A DNA stretch of 64,000 bases, taken from contig NZ_JACVXC010000002.1 in assembly GCF_014596935.1 (NCBI RefSeq), positions 604,624 through 668,623 of the forward strand, in the 5' to 3' direction. Below are positions 37,533 through 47,260 of the stretch, one piece after another. How positions within the stretch are numbered: the stretch's first letter is position 1; the number at the start of each line of letters is the position of its first letter. This stretch comes from Aestuariibaculum suncheonense (GTDB lineage: Bacteria > Bacteroidota > Bacteroidia > Flavobacteriales > Flavobacteriaceae). The notes beneath the pieces were generated by a model, which worked only from the letters and a program-made list of their open reading frames with translations, had not been told where the DNA came from and did not search any database. The position numbers and the translations under genes are program-made.

Positions 37533-37569
37533 TAAAAAAGGCTTCATAGTCATTTGTGAAGCCTTTTTA
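37533..37569 (-). terminator. Terminator after the YceI gene
   Basis: The stem AAAAAGGCTTCA / TGAAGCCTTTTT with a 10-nt loop and T tract lies 23 bp past the stop codon of the YceI gene at 37592. Confidence 0.88.
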
Positions 37570-37591
37570 TCTTTTATAAAAAAAACGTTGG

Positions 37592-38167
37592 TTATTCAAC
37601 AACCAAATTAAAGTCTATATGAATTTCATCATCAACCGTAATGAGTCCAAACATTTTTTTGGGTTGTTCTAAATTATAATCACTCAAACAAACCTTTAAT
37701 CCACCGTTGATTAATGTGGTTCCATTATTTCTCACAGTAACCGGTATTTTATACTCTTTTTTTATTCCAGCAATTTCCACATCAACAAGTGTTTGAACAT
37801 CACTTTTATCTTCTAAACTACTGGTTTCTTTTAGAATTAATTTAATTTGAGGGTAGGTTTCTGACTTTAAAATTTTCTGAAAATCACGATTAATCCCTTT
37901 CCCTCCACAATCGAAACAACCATTATCTAAAACTAAAGCGGTTTCTTTAAATTTTAATTTTTGGCCATTAGAAAAATAAGTAACAGATATAGGATTTTTT
38001 AATCGTTTGGAATCAAAAACACAGCTAAAGGCATTCACATTTGTGGTTCCTTTAACTACAAGTGTACTTTTTGAAGACACGACAACCGACGTGGTATTTA
38101 CTGCAGTATCCGTTTTTGTAAAAGCTAATGCTGCCAGTATAAACACTACAAACACAACTCTTCTCAT
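37592..38167 (-). CDS. YceI family periplasmic lipocalin-like protein (copy 2)
   Basis: This 191-residue protein has a signal peptide of about 1-17. The YceI beta-barrel is indicated by STLVVKGTTNVNAFSC, the SETYPQIKLIL strand and the closing FGLITVDDEIHIDFNL. YceI proteins bind long isoprenoid or amide lipids in a central pocket, and their physiological role is not settled. A Cys-rich turn (CFDCGGKG) is an unusual addition in the middle. A second YceI gene lies on the other side of the porin gene on the same strand. Confidence 0.82.
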   Translation of the reverse strand: MRRVVFVVFILAALAFTKTDTAVNTTSVVVSSKSTLVVKGTTNVNAFSCVFDSKRLKNPISVTYFSNGQKLKFKETALVLDNGCFDCGGKGINRDFQKILKSETYPQIKLILKETSSLEDKSDVQTLVDVEIAGIKKEYKIPVTVRNNGTTLINGGLKVCLSDYNLEQPKKMFGLITVDDEIHIDFNLVVE

Positions 38168-38302
38168 TTTTCTATAAACTTTATTTATTCCTGTATAAAG
38201 ATAATAAACAAGTCTCTAAAGTATTTAGTTATTTATATAGTTTAACTATTTAACAACACTTTAGAGACTTGAATACTTTGCTATTAATTACTTCCTATAA
38301 TT

Positions 38303-39577
38303 TTAGAAGCTAATAACCGCTTCCATCATTAAACCATTAAACTTACCATCTTCTAAGATATTATCGGTTGCATAACCATCGTAAGTTTGATTTACATATT
38401 CAGCTTTTAAAAGAATATTTTTAGTCATAAACCAACCAGCGCCTAACTGAAATCTATCTAAGTTTACATCATCTCCACCTGCTAATTCAGCATCAACAGT
38501 GTTATATCGTCCACCTAGATAAAAATTCTCATCTTGTCCGAATCGATAGATTAACTCTCCAGCAAATTGATTAGTGTTTCTTCTATCTGTTTCACTCAAC
38601 GCTCTACCTGATGTCATTTCAACAGTTCCAAAAAATTCTAATCCTTTGTACTTAACAAATGGGTTAAACATTACAGCTGTTATTTGGTTTTTAAATCCTG
38701 GATCAAAACGTCCTGATCTAAAATTCCCTTTAGCTGATGCATCCACACCTTCCATCACAAAATAGTATCTAGATCCTGCTCTATCTGCAGTATATAAATA
38801 ATTACTTTTCACATATCCAGTATTATATAAAGATCCAGATAATCTAACTCTTAAATCCTGATCTAATTGTTTATCATAACCTAATTTCGCTAAAAAGGCA
38901 GCTCCACCCGTTGTTCCATCACTAGAAACAACATCCTGATTCAACTTCCCATTAGAGAAACCAACCATTCCAAATAATCCGCTATCACATCTGTAATAAA
39001 CTTCAGCACCTACTTCAGTTGTAAAGGCATCCATAATTAAGTTACCAACAAATGGATTATAAATAGCTTGTGCATTATCAGTTCTTCTAAAATGTGTATC
39101 TCCATAGTTATTTTCCATATGACCTATTTTAATAGTCGTATGCTTCATAAATTCGCTTAAGAATCCCTCACTAATGAAGTCTAATTTGTCGATTTGAAAA
39201 TACCCACCTTTTACATATGGTTCTGGGTGATGACGAGATGATAAGTACGTTCTTAAATGCATACGAATACCATCGGCTAAAGCGACATCTAAATCTAAGT
39301 TTGCGGTAGCTAAATTAAAGTTACTTCCTATTTCTTTTAAATCTACAGCTCCAGAATTCTCATGGTCTAAAGCTTGGAACTGCAATGTAGAAGCCCCTCC
39401 AATTCGTACTTTAACACCATCAAACGTTGAAACGGTATCTTTCGGTGCTTCAAATACATTCACTCCATTTTTGTCTGGTTGCCTGTAATTATCTAAACTT
39501 CTGTTATTTTGTGCATAGAAACTAAGTCCCGCCAACATAGCTAAACCTAAAATTGCATTTTTTAAAATTGATCTCAT
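38303..39577 (-). CDS. Outer-membrane porin-like protein
   Basis: This 424-residue protein has a signal peptide of about 1-22 (SFYAQ) and a long stretch of alternating beta-strands ending with an aromatic residue (MEAVISF), typical of outer-membrane beta-barrels. Segments such as KIGHMENNYGDTHFRR and FQLGAGWFMTKNILLKAEYV recall phosphate-selective porin O/P-like proteins. No substrate can be read. It lies 40 bp downstream of the first YceI gene and 135 bp upstream of the second, suggesting a YceI-porin-YceI unit. Confidence 0.75.
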   Translation of the reverse strand: MRSILKNAILGLAMLAGLSFYAQNNRSLDNYRQPDKNGVNVFEAPKDTVSTFDGVKVRIGGASTLQFQALDHENSGAVDLKEIGSNFNLATANLDLDVALADGIRMHLRTYLSSRHHPEPYVKGGYFQIDKLDFISEGFLSEFMKHTTIKIGHMENNYGDTHFRRTDNAQAIYNPFVGNLIMDAFTTEVGAEVYYRCDSGLFGMVGFSNGKLNQDVVSSDGTTGGAAFLAKLGYDKQLDQDLRVRLSGSLYNTGYVKSNYLYTADRAGSRYYFVMEGVDASAKGNFRSGRFDPGFKNQITAVMFNPFVKYKGLEFFGTVEMTSGRALSETDRRNTNQFAGELIYRFGQDENFYLGGRYNTVDAELAGGDDVNLDRFQLGAGWFMTKNILLKAEYVNQTYDGYATDNILEDGKFNGLMMEAVISF

Positions 39578-39617
39578 GATTTCTAATTGTTTAAGTTGTT
39601 AAGTGTTTTAAATTGAT

Positions 39618-40202
39618 TTATTTAAATATGGTTGAAAATTTTACTGTTACTTCATCGCCTGTGGTTATGGTTCCGAACATCGCTGTGGGAGGATCAACTT
39701 TAAAATCGGTCATTTTAAAAGCCTTTTCCCCTTCTAAAGCAATTTTAGAGCCGTTAATAGTTACTTTAAAATTCATAGGAACATTTTTAGTAGTTCCAGC
39801 TATGGATAAATCGCCATTTGCTTTCACCTCGTAAACCCCAGATCCTTTATCTGTTACGTTATTAACTTTTGTTAATTTAAAAGCTATAGATTTGTATTTA
39901 CTGGTATTTAAAGCTTTATAAGTGTTCTTATCCATACCTGATTTCCCACTTTTTAAACTTTCGGTTACAACATCCAACGTCAACTGATCGATTGCACAGG
40001 ATTCTGTACTCGAAAACTTTATTTTACCAGATTGATTTTCGGCATCAATATGCCAATCATGTAAACTTGAAGTTCCGTAAACTTTTAATGAAGATTCTTT
40101 ATTTACTAAGTTATATTCTTGAGCCTGAACTTGACTTAAACTAATAAATAATATAACTGTTAAGCCCAACATTTTAACGCCTAAATTTCTATATTTACTC
40201 AT
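39618..40202 (-). CDS. YceI family periplasmic lipocalin-like protein (copy 1)
   Basis: This 194-residue protein has a signal peptide of about 1-27 (SQVQAQ). The YceI pattern is clear: SSLKVYGTSSLHDWH near the start, SGMDKNTYKALNTSKYKSIAF in the centre (family-typical) and FGTITTGDEVTVKFS at the end. It probably binds a hydrophobic ligand in the periplasm. It is the first gene of the YceI-porin-YceI unit. A good TAnnTTTG box lies upstream. Confidence 0.87.
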   Translation of the reverse strand: MSKYRNLGVKMLGLTVILFISLSQVQAQEYNLVNKESSLKVYGTSSLHDWHIDAENQSGKIKFSSTESCAIDQLTLDVVTESLKSGKSGMDKNTYKALNTSKYKSIAFKLTKVNNVTDKGSGVYEVKANGDLSIAGTTKNVPMNFKVTINGSKIALEGEKAFKMTDFKVDPPTAMFGTITTGDEVTVKFSTIFK

Positions 40203-40229
40203 CTCTTTTTTATGTTTTAAATTATACTA

Positions 40230-40237
40230 CAAAGATA
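40230..40237 (-). promoter_or_regulatory. -7 promoter box of the YceI-porin unit
   Basis: The minus strand reads TATCTTTG, a full match to TAnnTTTG, 27 bp before the YceI start at 40202. Confidence 0.45.
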
Positions 40238-40649
40238 CATTGCACTTCAATTTTGAAACTATGATTTTTATCATGTTTCGGTTAAACAAACTTAAACAAG
40301 CACTACTATAAACAACTTAAATAACTGATAAACAACAACATAATATTAGTAAAAATATTACAAGCGCCAAAGTACATTTTGCTAAATTTCTAAAGATTTT
40401 TGTATTTTACTTTTACAGAATCTTAAAATTGAAAATAGAAAATGCACTTTGCTTATTACAGATTTATAAAATCTAATCTAAAAATTCAATTATTAAGATT
40501 TGATATTATTCATAATAACACCATAATTTTACTATATAAACCAAACTCAATTAATCATAAAAAAGATCGTACATCATCAGTCAAAATTACGAGACCAAAG
40601 GTGTTTCTAATTTAACCTCTTCAAATTTCTTAAACTAGATAAGTTTACC

Positions 40650-40773
40650 TTAAAAAATATTTTTAAAAACCAATCTAGATTTACTTGAGGCGTTAAAAAA
40701 CGAAAATGGAAAGAAAAAGGTGAAAGACTATTTTATTAAATACATTAACAGATTAGAAAAAGAGAATAGTTAA
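40650..40773 (+). pseudogene. Probable C-terminal remnant of a lost gene
   Basis: An open frame without a start reads NLDLLEALKNENGKKKV followed by KDYFIKYINRLEKENS and a stop, a charged helical tail of the kind found at true protein ends. Stops in all frames precede it. A strong terminator lies 30 bp downstream, as expected after a real gene. The parent family is not recognised. Confidence 0.35.
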
Positions 40774-40803
40774 TGCTTCTGTCTGTTATGACAAATTATG
40801 CAA

Positions 40804-40843
40804 AAAAATAAGCCGATTAACAGCTGTTAATTGGCTTATTTTT
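40804..40843. terminator. Terminator next to the gene remnant
   Basis: The long stem AAATAAGCC-ATTAACAG / CTGTTAAT-GGCTTATTT with A and T runs on both sides can serve either strand. It lies about 30 bp after the remnant stop codon. Confidence 0.8.
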
Positions 40844-41053
40844 AACTATACACATACTAAACCTAAACCATTTTAGTACTGTATCTTTTTATTTATAAAA
40901 TTGACCTTAAATAAGTCTCTAAAGTAGAATTTGATGGCCTTAAGGTATGGCTGAAACAAACTCAACTTAAAGGTTTACGTGTAATAGCCACTAATTAAAC
41001 TGAAACGTTAACAACTATTCTTTTTCCATTCTAATAAGCCCCCATCTATATAT

Positions 41054-41097
41054 AAAAAAATAGCGCTGTAAAAAGAACACCTAATATTACAGCGTTA
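41054..41097 (-). terminator. Terminator of the redox operon
   Basis: TAGCGCTGTAA pairs with TTACAGCGTTA. On the minus strand the stem is followed by a run of T (plus-strand A run at 41054-41060). It is the first such structure after the stop at 41414. Confidence 0.55.
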
Positions 41098-41413
41098 TAT
41101 TCGATTTGAAATGAACCCGGCTAAGACTAAAATAGTAAAAATCAAATAATTATTTAATCCAAAAAGACACCTTTCGTCACGATACCAAAAAGAAGCTAAA
41201 ATTTTATCAGCTCTTTATTAACGCTTTCAGCCGATTGTCCAATTTTACAATTCACCGAATCGTTCACCAACATTCAAAAATTAATAAAATTCGGTTACTT
41301 TTGTATTATTATGATAAATATAGGTAATAGAGTTTTTAGTTAAACTTACCTTTAATTGATTTAGGCTTAAACATAAGGTGCAGTCGCATTGGGGATAGCT
41401 CATTAAATACAAT

Positions 41414-42814
41414 TTAACTAAATGTAATATAATCAATTACGACAGACATCTCGCTAACTACCTTATCAGTTGCTATGCTTCCTCCTGTGACTACAAATCT
41501 TATATTACCCGCTGGATCGATAATGATTTTTGTTGGAATTGCTTGAATACCTAATGCCTTGGCAGCCTCATTAGTTTTAGATTTTACATTCTTATAATCC
41601 ATATAAAGCTCAAAATTATAATTATTCTCCTCTAAATAATTTTTAGCCAATATTAATGGGTTTTCATCCTTTTCAAAAGTATGCACAAATAAAAACTTCA
41701 CATTTTCATTTTCCCTGTACTTTTCAACAACCTCTTTCATTGCTGGAAATGAAGCCTTACATGGTCCGCACCAGGTAGCCCAAAAATCTAAAACAACAGT
41801 CTTTCCTTTAAAATCTTCTAGCTTAACCGTTTTGCCTTCAGTATCTAATAAAGCAAATTTAGGACAAGGCTCATTAACTATTTTTTCAATTATTTCCTCA
41901 TGAGTTTTATTAGATAACTGATTCATAAGCATATGCTCATATGATTGGTAATCTAACTTTCCTAGAGCCTCATAAGACAATTTCAAATATTTTTTAACTT
42001 CATCGGTTGCCAACCCATCTACAACAACATTTTCTAAGATAGGCATAGCCTTTTCATATTCATTACATTTTGCTAACATTATTCCGTAAACACTTTGTAA
42101 TGAACTTTTTTCATCACCTTCTAAACTAAAATATAAATCTTCTAATGATTTAAGCGCCTCTGTTATATTGTTGCTTTCCTCTAGCGCATTTACTAAGTTT
42201 AATTTACTTTCTTTTAAAACCTGTTGCTTCTTACTACCACTGTAATGATTCTCAATATTATTGATCTCTATTTTAAGAAAATCTATTTTATTAATTTGAG
42301 AATTAGTATTTGAAATTTTAGTTGTAATACGATTTACGAAAAAATATCTTAAATGATCACTCTTATCAATTTTATTACCATACTCTAAAGCCTTTGATAT
42401 ATTATCATTAAACATAAAATTGATTGCAAGCTTAAAATACTCTTTTGAAAAGTTATAGTTTGGATGATTTAGTCTCAAGTTCTCGAAAGCTGACTCCCTC
42501 TCTTCATCATTATCAAGTAACCATATCCTTTTTACTCTGCTTTGAATAGCTAACTCACTATCTGGCTTCCTTTTTATAACCTTTTCAATTAATTGCGCTT
42601 CAGCAATTGAATCTCCTGACATTTTATAATAACTAAGTAAGACCTTGTAATTATCTTCATCTTTACTTCTTAAAAGGTGCTTAATTGTCTTACTAGCCTC
42701 TTCAGGGGCCATTTGATTTAATTCCTCTAAAGTTACATTAGTAATATTGTGCCTTGCCGAACACCCTACAAATGAAATCACTATAAGACCTACAAGAAAA
42801 TCATTTATCTTCAT
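41414..42814 (-). CDS. TlpA-like thioredoxin lipoprotein with helical N-terminal repeats
   Basis: This protein has about 466 residues from ATG 42814; a TTG two codons earlier is less likely. The lipobox SFVGC marks a lipoprotein. Residues about 30-300 are helical and TPR-like. The C-terminal domain (from about 318) is a TlpA/ResA-type thioredoxin with WATWCGPC and a cis-Pro region IQAIPTKIIIDPAG. It should act as an extracytoplasmic thiol-disulfide oxidoreductase, direction unknown. It is the last gene in a three-gene run with the retropepsin-like and another TlpA-like gene. Confidence 0.87.
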   Translation of the reverse strand: MKINDFLVGLIVISFVGCSARHNITNVTLEELNQMAPEEASKTIKHLLRSKDEDNYKVLLSYYKMSGDSIAEAQLIEKVIKRKPDSELAIQSRVKRIWLLDNDEERESAFENLRLNHPNYNFSKEYFKLAINFMFNDNISKALEYGNKIDKSDHLRYFFVNRITTKISNTNSQINKIDFLKIEINNIENHYSGSKKQQVLKESKLNLVNALEESNNITEALKSLEDLYFSLEGDEKSSLQSVYGIMLAKCNEYEKAMPILENVVVDGLATDEVKKYLKLSYEALGKLDYQSYEHMLMNQLSNKTHEEIIEKIVNEPCPKFALLDTEGKTVKLEDFKGKTVVLDFWATWCGPCKASFPAMKEVVEKYRENENVKFLFVHTFEKDENPLILAKNYLEENNYNFELYMDYKNVKSKTNEAAKALGIQAIPTKIIIDPAGNIRFVVTGGSIATDKVVSEMSVVIDYITFS

Positions 42815-42838
42815 TATCAACTTTTTTTAAATCATTAA

Positions 42839-44338
42839 CTATAATTCAACATCAATGAGTTGGCCTTTTCTAAAAACCTGAAGTTTCACCGTTTCCTTTT
42901 CCTTAATTTTAGAAACTAAGGCTTCATTTAAATCTTTTGCAGATACTCCATCGATGGTCACTATTCTATCCCATAATTTTAATGGATCTGTTTCACTTGC
43001 TTCTGTCCCTTGCTCTGTAGTTAAATTACGTTTTACCACTAATACATTATTTATATAACCTATTAAATAATCTTCAATTACAAAATCTAATGGCAATACG
43101 GTTTCTGTATTCTTTTTGGTATATAATTTATACGTATTCAAATCAATAACCCAATTGAATCTTCTAAGAAACTCAATACCTATTGACCCAAACGCATTAT
43201 GGCCTTTATGCCTACGCTCTTCATACGATTCTACAGCTAGACTAGCATTTTTAAAGGTTAGTCCAGCGAAGTTTATGCTATCGACTAAACCGATTTGAAC
43301 CGGTGATTTATGCCCCACACTTACGTTATATGTTTTAAACAAGGGCTTCATACTTTTTATTAACAAATCTTCATCTTGATGCTTTGTTCCTGACCCAAAC
43401 ATGATAGCTTGATACCCTGCTCCGGCATCTAAAATAAATTCTGACTCAAATGTGTTTCCTTCCGAAGCAATTGTGATAGGAATGGTTGGAACCCCTTCCG
43501 AATATCTAAATGTAGTCGCATTGTACTCTTTAAAAAAGTCATTTACACCAAATGAGTACAATATAATTTCATGTCGTTCGAAATTCACTTCGGTAATATA
43601 ATTTCTGAAAAGATTAGCTCCTCCTATAATACCATCGAGACCAGGTTTAATTTTAGAAAACATTACCATATTTTGATTTTTCAATGTAAAATCTCCAATT
43701 GTTAAAGTATTGCCCGCTGAAAAATTTACAGTCATCTCTCCTCCTGGTACAAATACCTTTCGCTTTTCGGTAATTTCAACCTCCATTTCCTCCTGTAAAT
43801 CAGCTTTTAACGCCAATCCATCTGCTCCCGTGTCGAACATCATGTTCAACACTCTATCTGACTTATTTAATTTCGCTTTTAAAATAATCGAGCCACGATC
43901 GTAAGTAAAGGGAAATGTGGCTATTTTTTCAGATTTACCATAACGATTAAAATTGAATCCTTTTTGATCTAAATAATCTGAATACAATAGCTTTCCATCT
44001 TCAGAAAACACCACTTTAGAAATCAATTCCTTTTCACCAAAAACATAATGGACTTGACAATTAGATTTTTCTTTATCTCCGCTAATTTCATCCCAATAAA
44101 TATCGGTTGGTCTTTCAACATTATCTATAAAGTCACTAAAAAACGTACTTGCCTGAGGATGTTGATAAACTCCTAATCTGAAATCTTCGGAAATAAAATT
44201 CTTAATTAAACTCTTATCTGCTTTAAGTAAGCAGGCTTTATAGTTATTAAGAGTATTAAGTTCTTTACTATAGTCCTGAGCAAAACTATTAACCGCTAGT
44301 CCTAAAAGGACAATTAAAACCCAATTTTGTAATTTCAT
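42839..44338 (-). CDS. Retropepsin-like aspartyl protease with PDZ domain, secreted
   Basis: This 499-residue protein has a signal peptide of about 1-20. Two aspartyl-protease half-sites are present: MMFDTGADG (Asp169-Thr-Gly) and FILDAGAGY (Asp304-Ala-Gly), with hydrophobic hydrolase strands GLDGIIGGANLF and AFGSIGIEFLRRF following each, as in single-chain retropepsin-like proteins. A PDZ domain covers about 410-499 (DRIVTIDGVSAKDLN). It probably cleaves peptides in the periplasm or at the surface. It lies between two TlpA-type redox lipoprotein genes with gaps of 13-24 bp, so the three are likely co-expressed. Confidence 0.85.
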   Translation of the reverse strand: MKLQNWVLIVLLGLAVNSFAQDYSKELNTLNNYKACLLKADKSLIKNFISEDFRLGVYQHPQASTFFSDFIDNVERPTDIYWDEISGDKEKSNCQVHYVFGEKELISKVVFSEDGKLLYSDYLDQKGFNFNRYGKSEKIATFPFTYDRGSIILKAKLNKSDRVLNMMFDTGADGLALKADLQEEMEVEITEKRKVFVPGGEMTVNFSAGNTLTIGDFTLKNQNMVMFSKIKPGLDGIIGGANLFRNYITEVNFERHEIILYSFGVNDFFKEYNATTFRYSEGVPTIPITIASEGNTFESEFILDAGAGYQAIMFGSGTKHQDEDLLIKSMKPLFKTYNVSVGHKSPVQIGLVDSINFAGLTFKNASLAVESYEERRHKGHNAFGSIGIEFLRRFNWVIDLNTYKLYTKKNTETVLPLDFVIEDYLIGYINNVLVVKRNLTTEQGTEASETDPLKLWDRIVTIDGVSAKDLNEALVSKIKEKETVKLQVFRKGQLIDVEL

Positions 44339-44351
44339 TTAAAAGAATTAG

Positions 44352-45770
44352 TTATAATAATATTGATTTTAAATATGCCTTAAGACCTGAATCTGAAGGT
44401 CGCAAACAGTTAGCCGAAATAATTTTCCCATTTGGATCAACTAACAGAAACCTAGGAATACCATGAATTTGGTAGTATGCTTTAATCTGATTTGTTTTTC
44501 CATTGTTTGTAATTAATTGCACACCCTCCATACGATTACCTTTTAAAAAGCTCTTCCATTTTTGCTTATTTTTCTGCTCGTCGAAAGAAATAGTGACAAA
44601 TGAAATATTCTTACCGTGAAGTTCTTTTTCCAATTGTTTTAAATAAGGAATTTCAACAATACAAGGGCCACACCAAGTTGCCCATAAGTCAACAAACACA
44701 TATTGGCCTTTAAAATCGCTTAACTTAACGCGCGCTCCCTTATCATTTTCATAATTAAAATTATAAGCTTCAACTCCGGTCATATTCATTTGATCAACCT
44801 CTTCTACACGTGTTTTCATGGCTTTATATGTTTCTAATCCCGCTGAAGAAGTAATACTTGGTGCCGCATTTTTATATATATCAGCAATCATAAAAGAAAC
44901 TCCTGCTCTTAAAAATACGTTTAACTGATGTAGTACGTAATACTCTTTTAAAACAGGATTTTTAATAGATGCCGCACGTTTGGCCAATCTGTTTGGAACA
45001 ATACGTGTAATGCCAAATTCTTGTTCCTGCATTTCGAAAAAGTCTTCCATGAGTTGTATCCCTTGAGGATGACTTATAAGAGCTGCATCGTCAAAAGTCC
45101 AGTCTTTAAAGAGTTCTAAAAAATCTGAAGACAAGGATATCCCCTTACTAACAGCGTATTTGTAATTTTCCAATGCAATTTGAAGCCCTAAATTTTTAAC
45201 CCAAACCGTTTGACGGCTTAAAAAATCTTTATCTTTTATTTTTGCTTTTTTTAATTCCTTTACCCCATTTTTGTTAAGCGAAGCTATCTTTAACTGGGCT
45301 TCCTGAGTATCTAAAAAATTATCAGGAAAACTATAATGTGATTTATTGTAGTAGTTTTTAATTCCTAATCTGAAATTCAAAACATTTGAAAATGATGCTG
45401 TATCGTTTTTCACCCATTGATACAAATAGTTATTTACTTTAGCATAATCTCCAGAAAAATGCATTTTATTGTCATCTGCACTTACTACAATAGTTGCTCC
45501 TGGCTTCACTTCTAATAATGTATAATCTTTATTACAAGAAAAATACAGACGCTCACTACATATATGTTCTGGAATAATTATAGTGTGTTCTGAACTATTA
45601 CCTGAATCAAAAATATACTCACTAAAAGCTTTTGCTCTGTTTTCTATATACCTGTATGTTGTAATATGCATAGTGTCCTTTACAGTTCCAAGCACCAAAA
45701 TTTTTGCATCCTGAGCAGACACCTTACATACAGAAATTAACACTACAAAAACTATTAAAATTCTTTTCAT
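44352..45770 (-). CDS. TlpA-family thioredoxin-like protein
   Basis: This 472-residue protein has a signal peptide of about 1-20 (CKVSAQ). The first 330 residues form a beta-strand/helical region of the type found before many Bacteroidota TlpA domains. The C-terminal thioredoxin fold (from about 335) has VDLWATWCGPCIVEIP with Cys367 and Cys370 and the cis-Pro segment IHGIPRFLLVDPNG. It starts a separate operon: a strong terminator at 45833-45878 separates it from the SUS operon upstream. Confidence 0.9.
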   Translation of the reverse strand: MKRILIVFVVLISVCKVSAQDAKILVLGTVKDTMHITTYRYIENRAKAFSEYIFDSGNSSEHTIIIPEHICSERLYFSCNKDYTLLEVKPGATIVVSADDNKMHFSGDYAKVNNYLYQWVKNDTASFSNVLNFRLGIKNYYNKSHYSFPDNFLDTQEAQLKIASLNKNGVKELKKAKIKDKDFLSRQTVWVKNLGLQIALENYKYAVSKGISLSSDFLELFKDWTFDDAALISHPQGIQLMEDFFEMQEQEFGITRIVPNRLAKRAASIKNPVLKEYYVLHQLNVFLRAGVSFMIADIYKNAAPSITSSAGLETYKAMKTRVEEVDQMNMTGVEAYNFNYENDKGARVKLSDFKGQYVFVDLWATWCGPCIVEIPYLKQLEKELHGKNISFVTISFDEQKNKQKWKSFLKGNRMEGVQLITNNGKTNQIKAYYQIHGIPRFLLVDPNGKIISANCLRPSDSGLKAYLKSILL

Positions 45771-45832
45771 TATATACTATTAGATTATGATTGCATATGA
45801 AGTTTTGAATCTTTAAGAATTCTAGAAAAAAA

Positions 45833-45878
45833 AGCACACCCTATAACTATCATAATAGTTATAACTATAGAGTGTGCT
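45833..45878 (-). terminator. Terminator of the SUS operon
   Basis: AGCACAC with a nested ATAACTAT-ATAGTTAT stem and GTGTGCT is followed on the minus strand by eight T. It is 22 bp after the stop at 45901. Confidence 0.88.
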
Positions 45879-45900
45879 AAATTGATTAACTTAAAAATTA

Positions 45901-47247
45901 CTATTTACCTAAGTGTTTTAAAATTTCTTTCTTTAAATCACTCGTTTTTGGTGATGGTGCCGATTTCACAAGAAGTCCTCCTTCTTTACTAAAAATCATG
46001 TACCGAGGGATAGTGGTTAGGCCATAAGCTTTTGAAAATGCTTTTTCTTTATCTCGCAACTCAACACAATGTGAGTTTGAAGCTGTTTTTTTCCATTTTA
46101 AATCTGAATCATCTACAGAAACCCCTATAAAGGTTACATCTTCATCTTTCATTTCTTCAGCTAAAGCTTCAAAATCTGGTCTTGCTTTCATACATGGTCC
46201 ACACCAGGTTGCCCAAACATCTATAACAATGAGTTTACCATAATAATTAGATAATGGTACAATTTCATCGTCTAACTTTTGAAACTCAAAATTTGGTGTT
46301 TTACTAGAATCTTTAAGGTAAGCAAATTGTTCTTGTAACTTTTTAAGTCTCTGCAACGAATAACCGGATTTAAACAAATGCAAATATTTCTTTTCTAACT
46401 TCTCTAGTTCAACCCCACTTTTATCCATCTCAGCCCAACCTAAAAGATAGGCTACTTTAATCTCTGGGGACGCAAAATATTCTATGGTTGGCTTCATTTT
46501 TGTATAATCTTTGTACTGACACCAACCAGAATAAAGTTTCCCATATGGCAATAAATATTCGAACACCTCTAAAAGCCCAGGATCTGAAAACCTTTTTTCG
46601 TTTTTTATAGAGCCATATAAATCTTCAGGTAATTCGTTTTTATCATAATACCCTAAAAGTGGTATTTGCATAAAAAATACTTTAAAATAAGTCATTTCTG
46701 TGTCCACAAGTAAATGCATGGCATTTTTAAAATAATCATCACCACGGTACTTACTTATTTGTTTATGAAAATCTTCACTTGCACTTTCTAAAGCTCGTTG
46801 TCTGTCATAAAAAGGCGTTCTTTTAAAAAGTTCATTACTATCCAGACCATGATATTTTACCGAATATCGACGTGCTTCTTTAGATAGATTATACCATTTA
46901 TCTAAAATTTTATTTTCTTTATTCGGTTTCACATAATCTATAGTACTATCGGTAACTATTAATTTTACTAGCTCACCTGCTTTACCATATATTTTACGTT
47001 CTACCCTATTAAACTTTACAACATAGAATGCCTGTGCAACGGTGTCTTTAAAAATTCTGTTTCCATCTGTTTTTAATGGAAATTCATCTACAATAATTTT
47101 ATCTCCCTGCTCAATGCGGAAAACCTGAACGATTTCCGCATCAACTTGGGATGTAATTTGAATTTCTAGCTTTTTATCTGTTTTGCCTCCTGCATAAGCA
47201 TTAACTATTACAAAAAAGATTAAGCTTAGATTTAAAAAATATTTCAT
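45901..47247 (-). CDS. TlpA-family thioredoxin-like protein, last gene of the SUS operon
   Basis: This 448-residue protein has a signal peptide of about 1-20. An N-terminal DUF4369-like beta domain (about 25-100) and a helical middle are followed by a TlpA thioredoxin domain with VWATWCGPCMKARPDF (Cys349, Cys352) and the cis-Pro segment LTTIPRYMIFSKEG. TlpA proteins are frequent partners of SusC/SusD-PKD-like operons in this phylum; their role there is not established. The gene is 13 bp from the M60-like gene and ends at a terminator. Confidence 0.88.
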   Translation of the reverse strand: MKYFLNLSLIFFVIVNAYAGGKTDKKLEIQITSQVDAEIVQVFRIEQGDKIIVDEFPLKTDGNRIFKDTVAQAFYVVKFNRVERKIYGKAGELVKLIVTDSTIDYVKPNKENKILDKWYNLSKEARRYSVKYHGLDSNELFKRTPFYDRQRALESASEDFHKQISKYRGDDYFKNAMHLLVDTEMTYFKVFFMQIPLLGYYDKNELPEDLYGSIKNEKRFSDPGLLEVFEYLLPYGKLYSGWCQYKDYTKMKPTIEYFASPEIKVAYLLGWAEMDKSGVELEKLEKKYLHLFKSGYSLQRLKKLQEQFAYLKDSSKTPNFEFQKLDDEIVPLSNYYGKLIVIDVWATWCGPCMKARPDFEALAEEMKDEDVTFIGVSVDDSDLKWKKTASNSHCVELRDKEKAFSKAYGLTTIPRYMIFSKEGGLLVKSAPSPKTSDLKKEILKHLGK

Positions 47248-47260
47248 TTTATTGTTTTAA

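Larger units (their letters stand above)
40260..41413. other. Gene-poor spacer with remnants and terminators
   Basis: No complete gene of normal size is visible. The spacer holds a probable C-terminal gene remnant ending at 40773 with its terminator, a second hairpin at 41054-41097, and a TACTTTTG box at 41296-41303 on the plus strand followed by a 10-codon ORF at 41311. It appears to be a decayed locus between the YceI-porin and redox operons. Confidence 0.5.

Noticed and set aside
41311..41343. A 10-codon ORF after a TACTTTTG box
   Set aside because: It is too short to support as a gene; it may be the start of a lost gene but nothing follows in frame.
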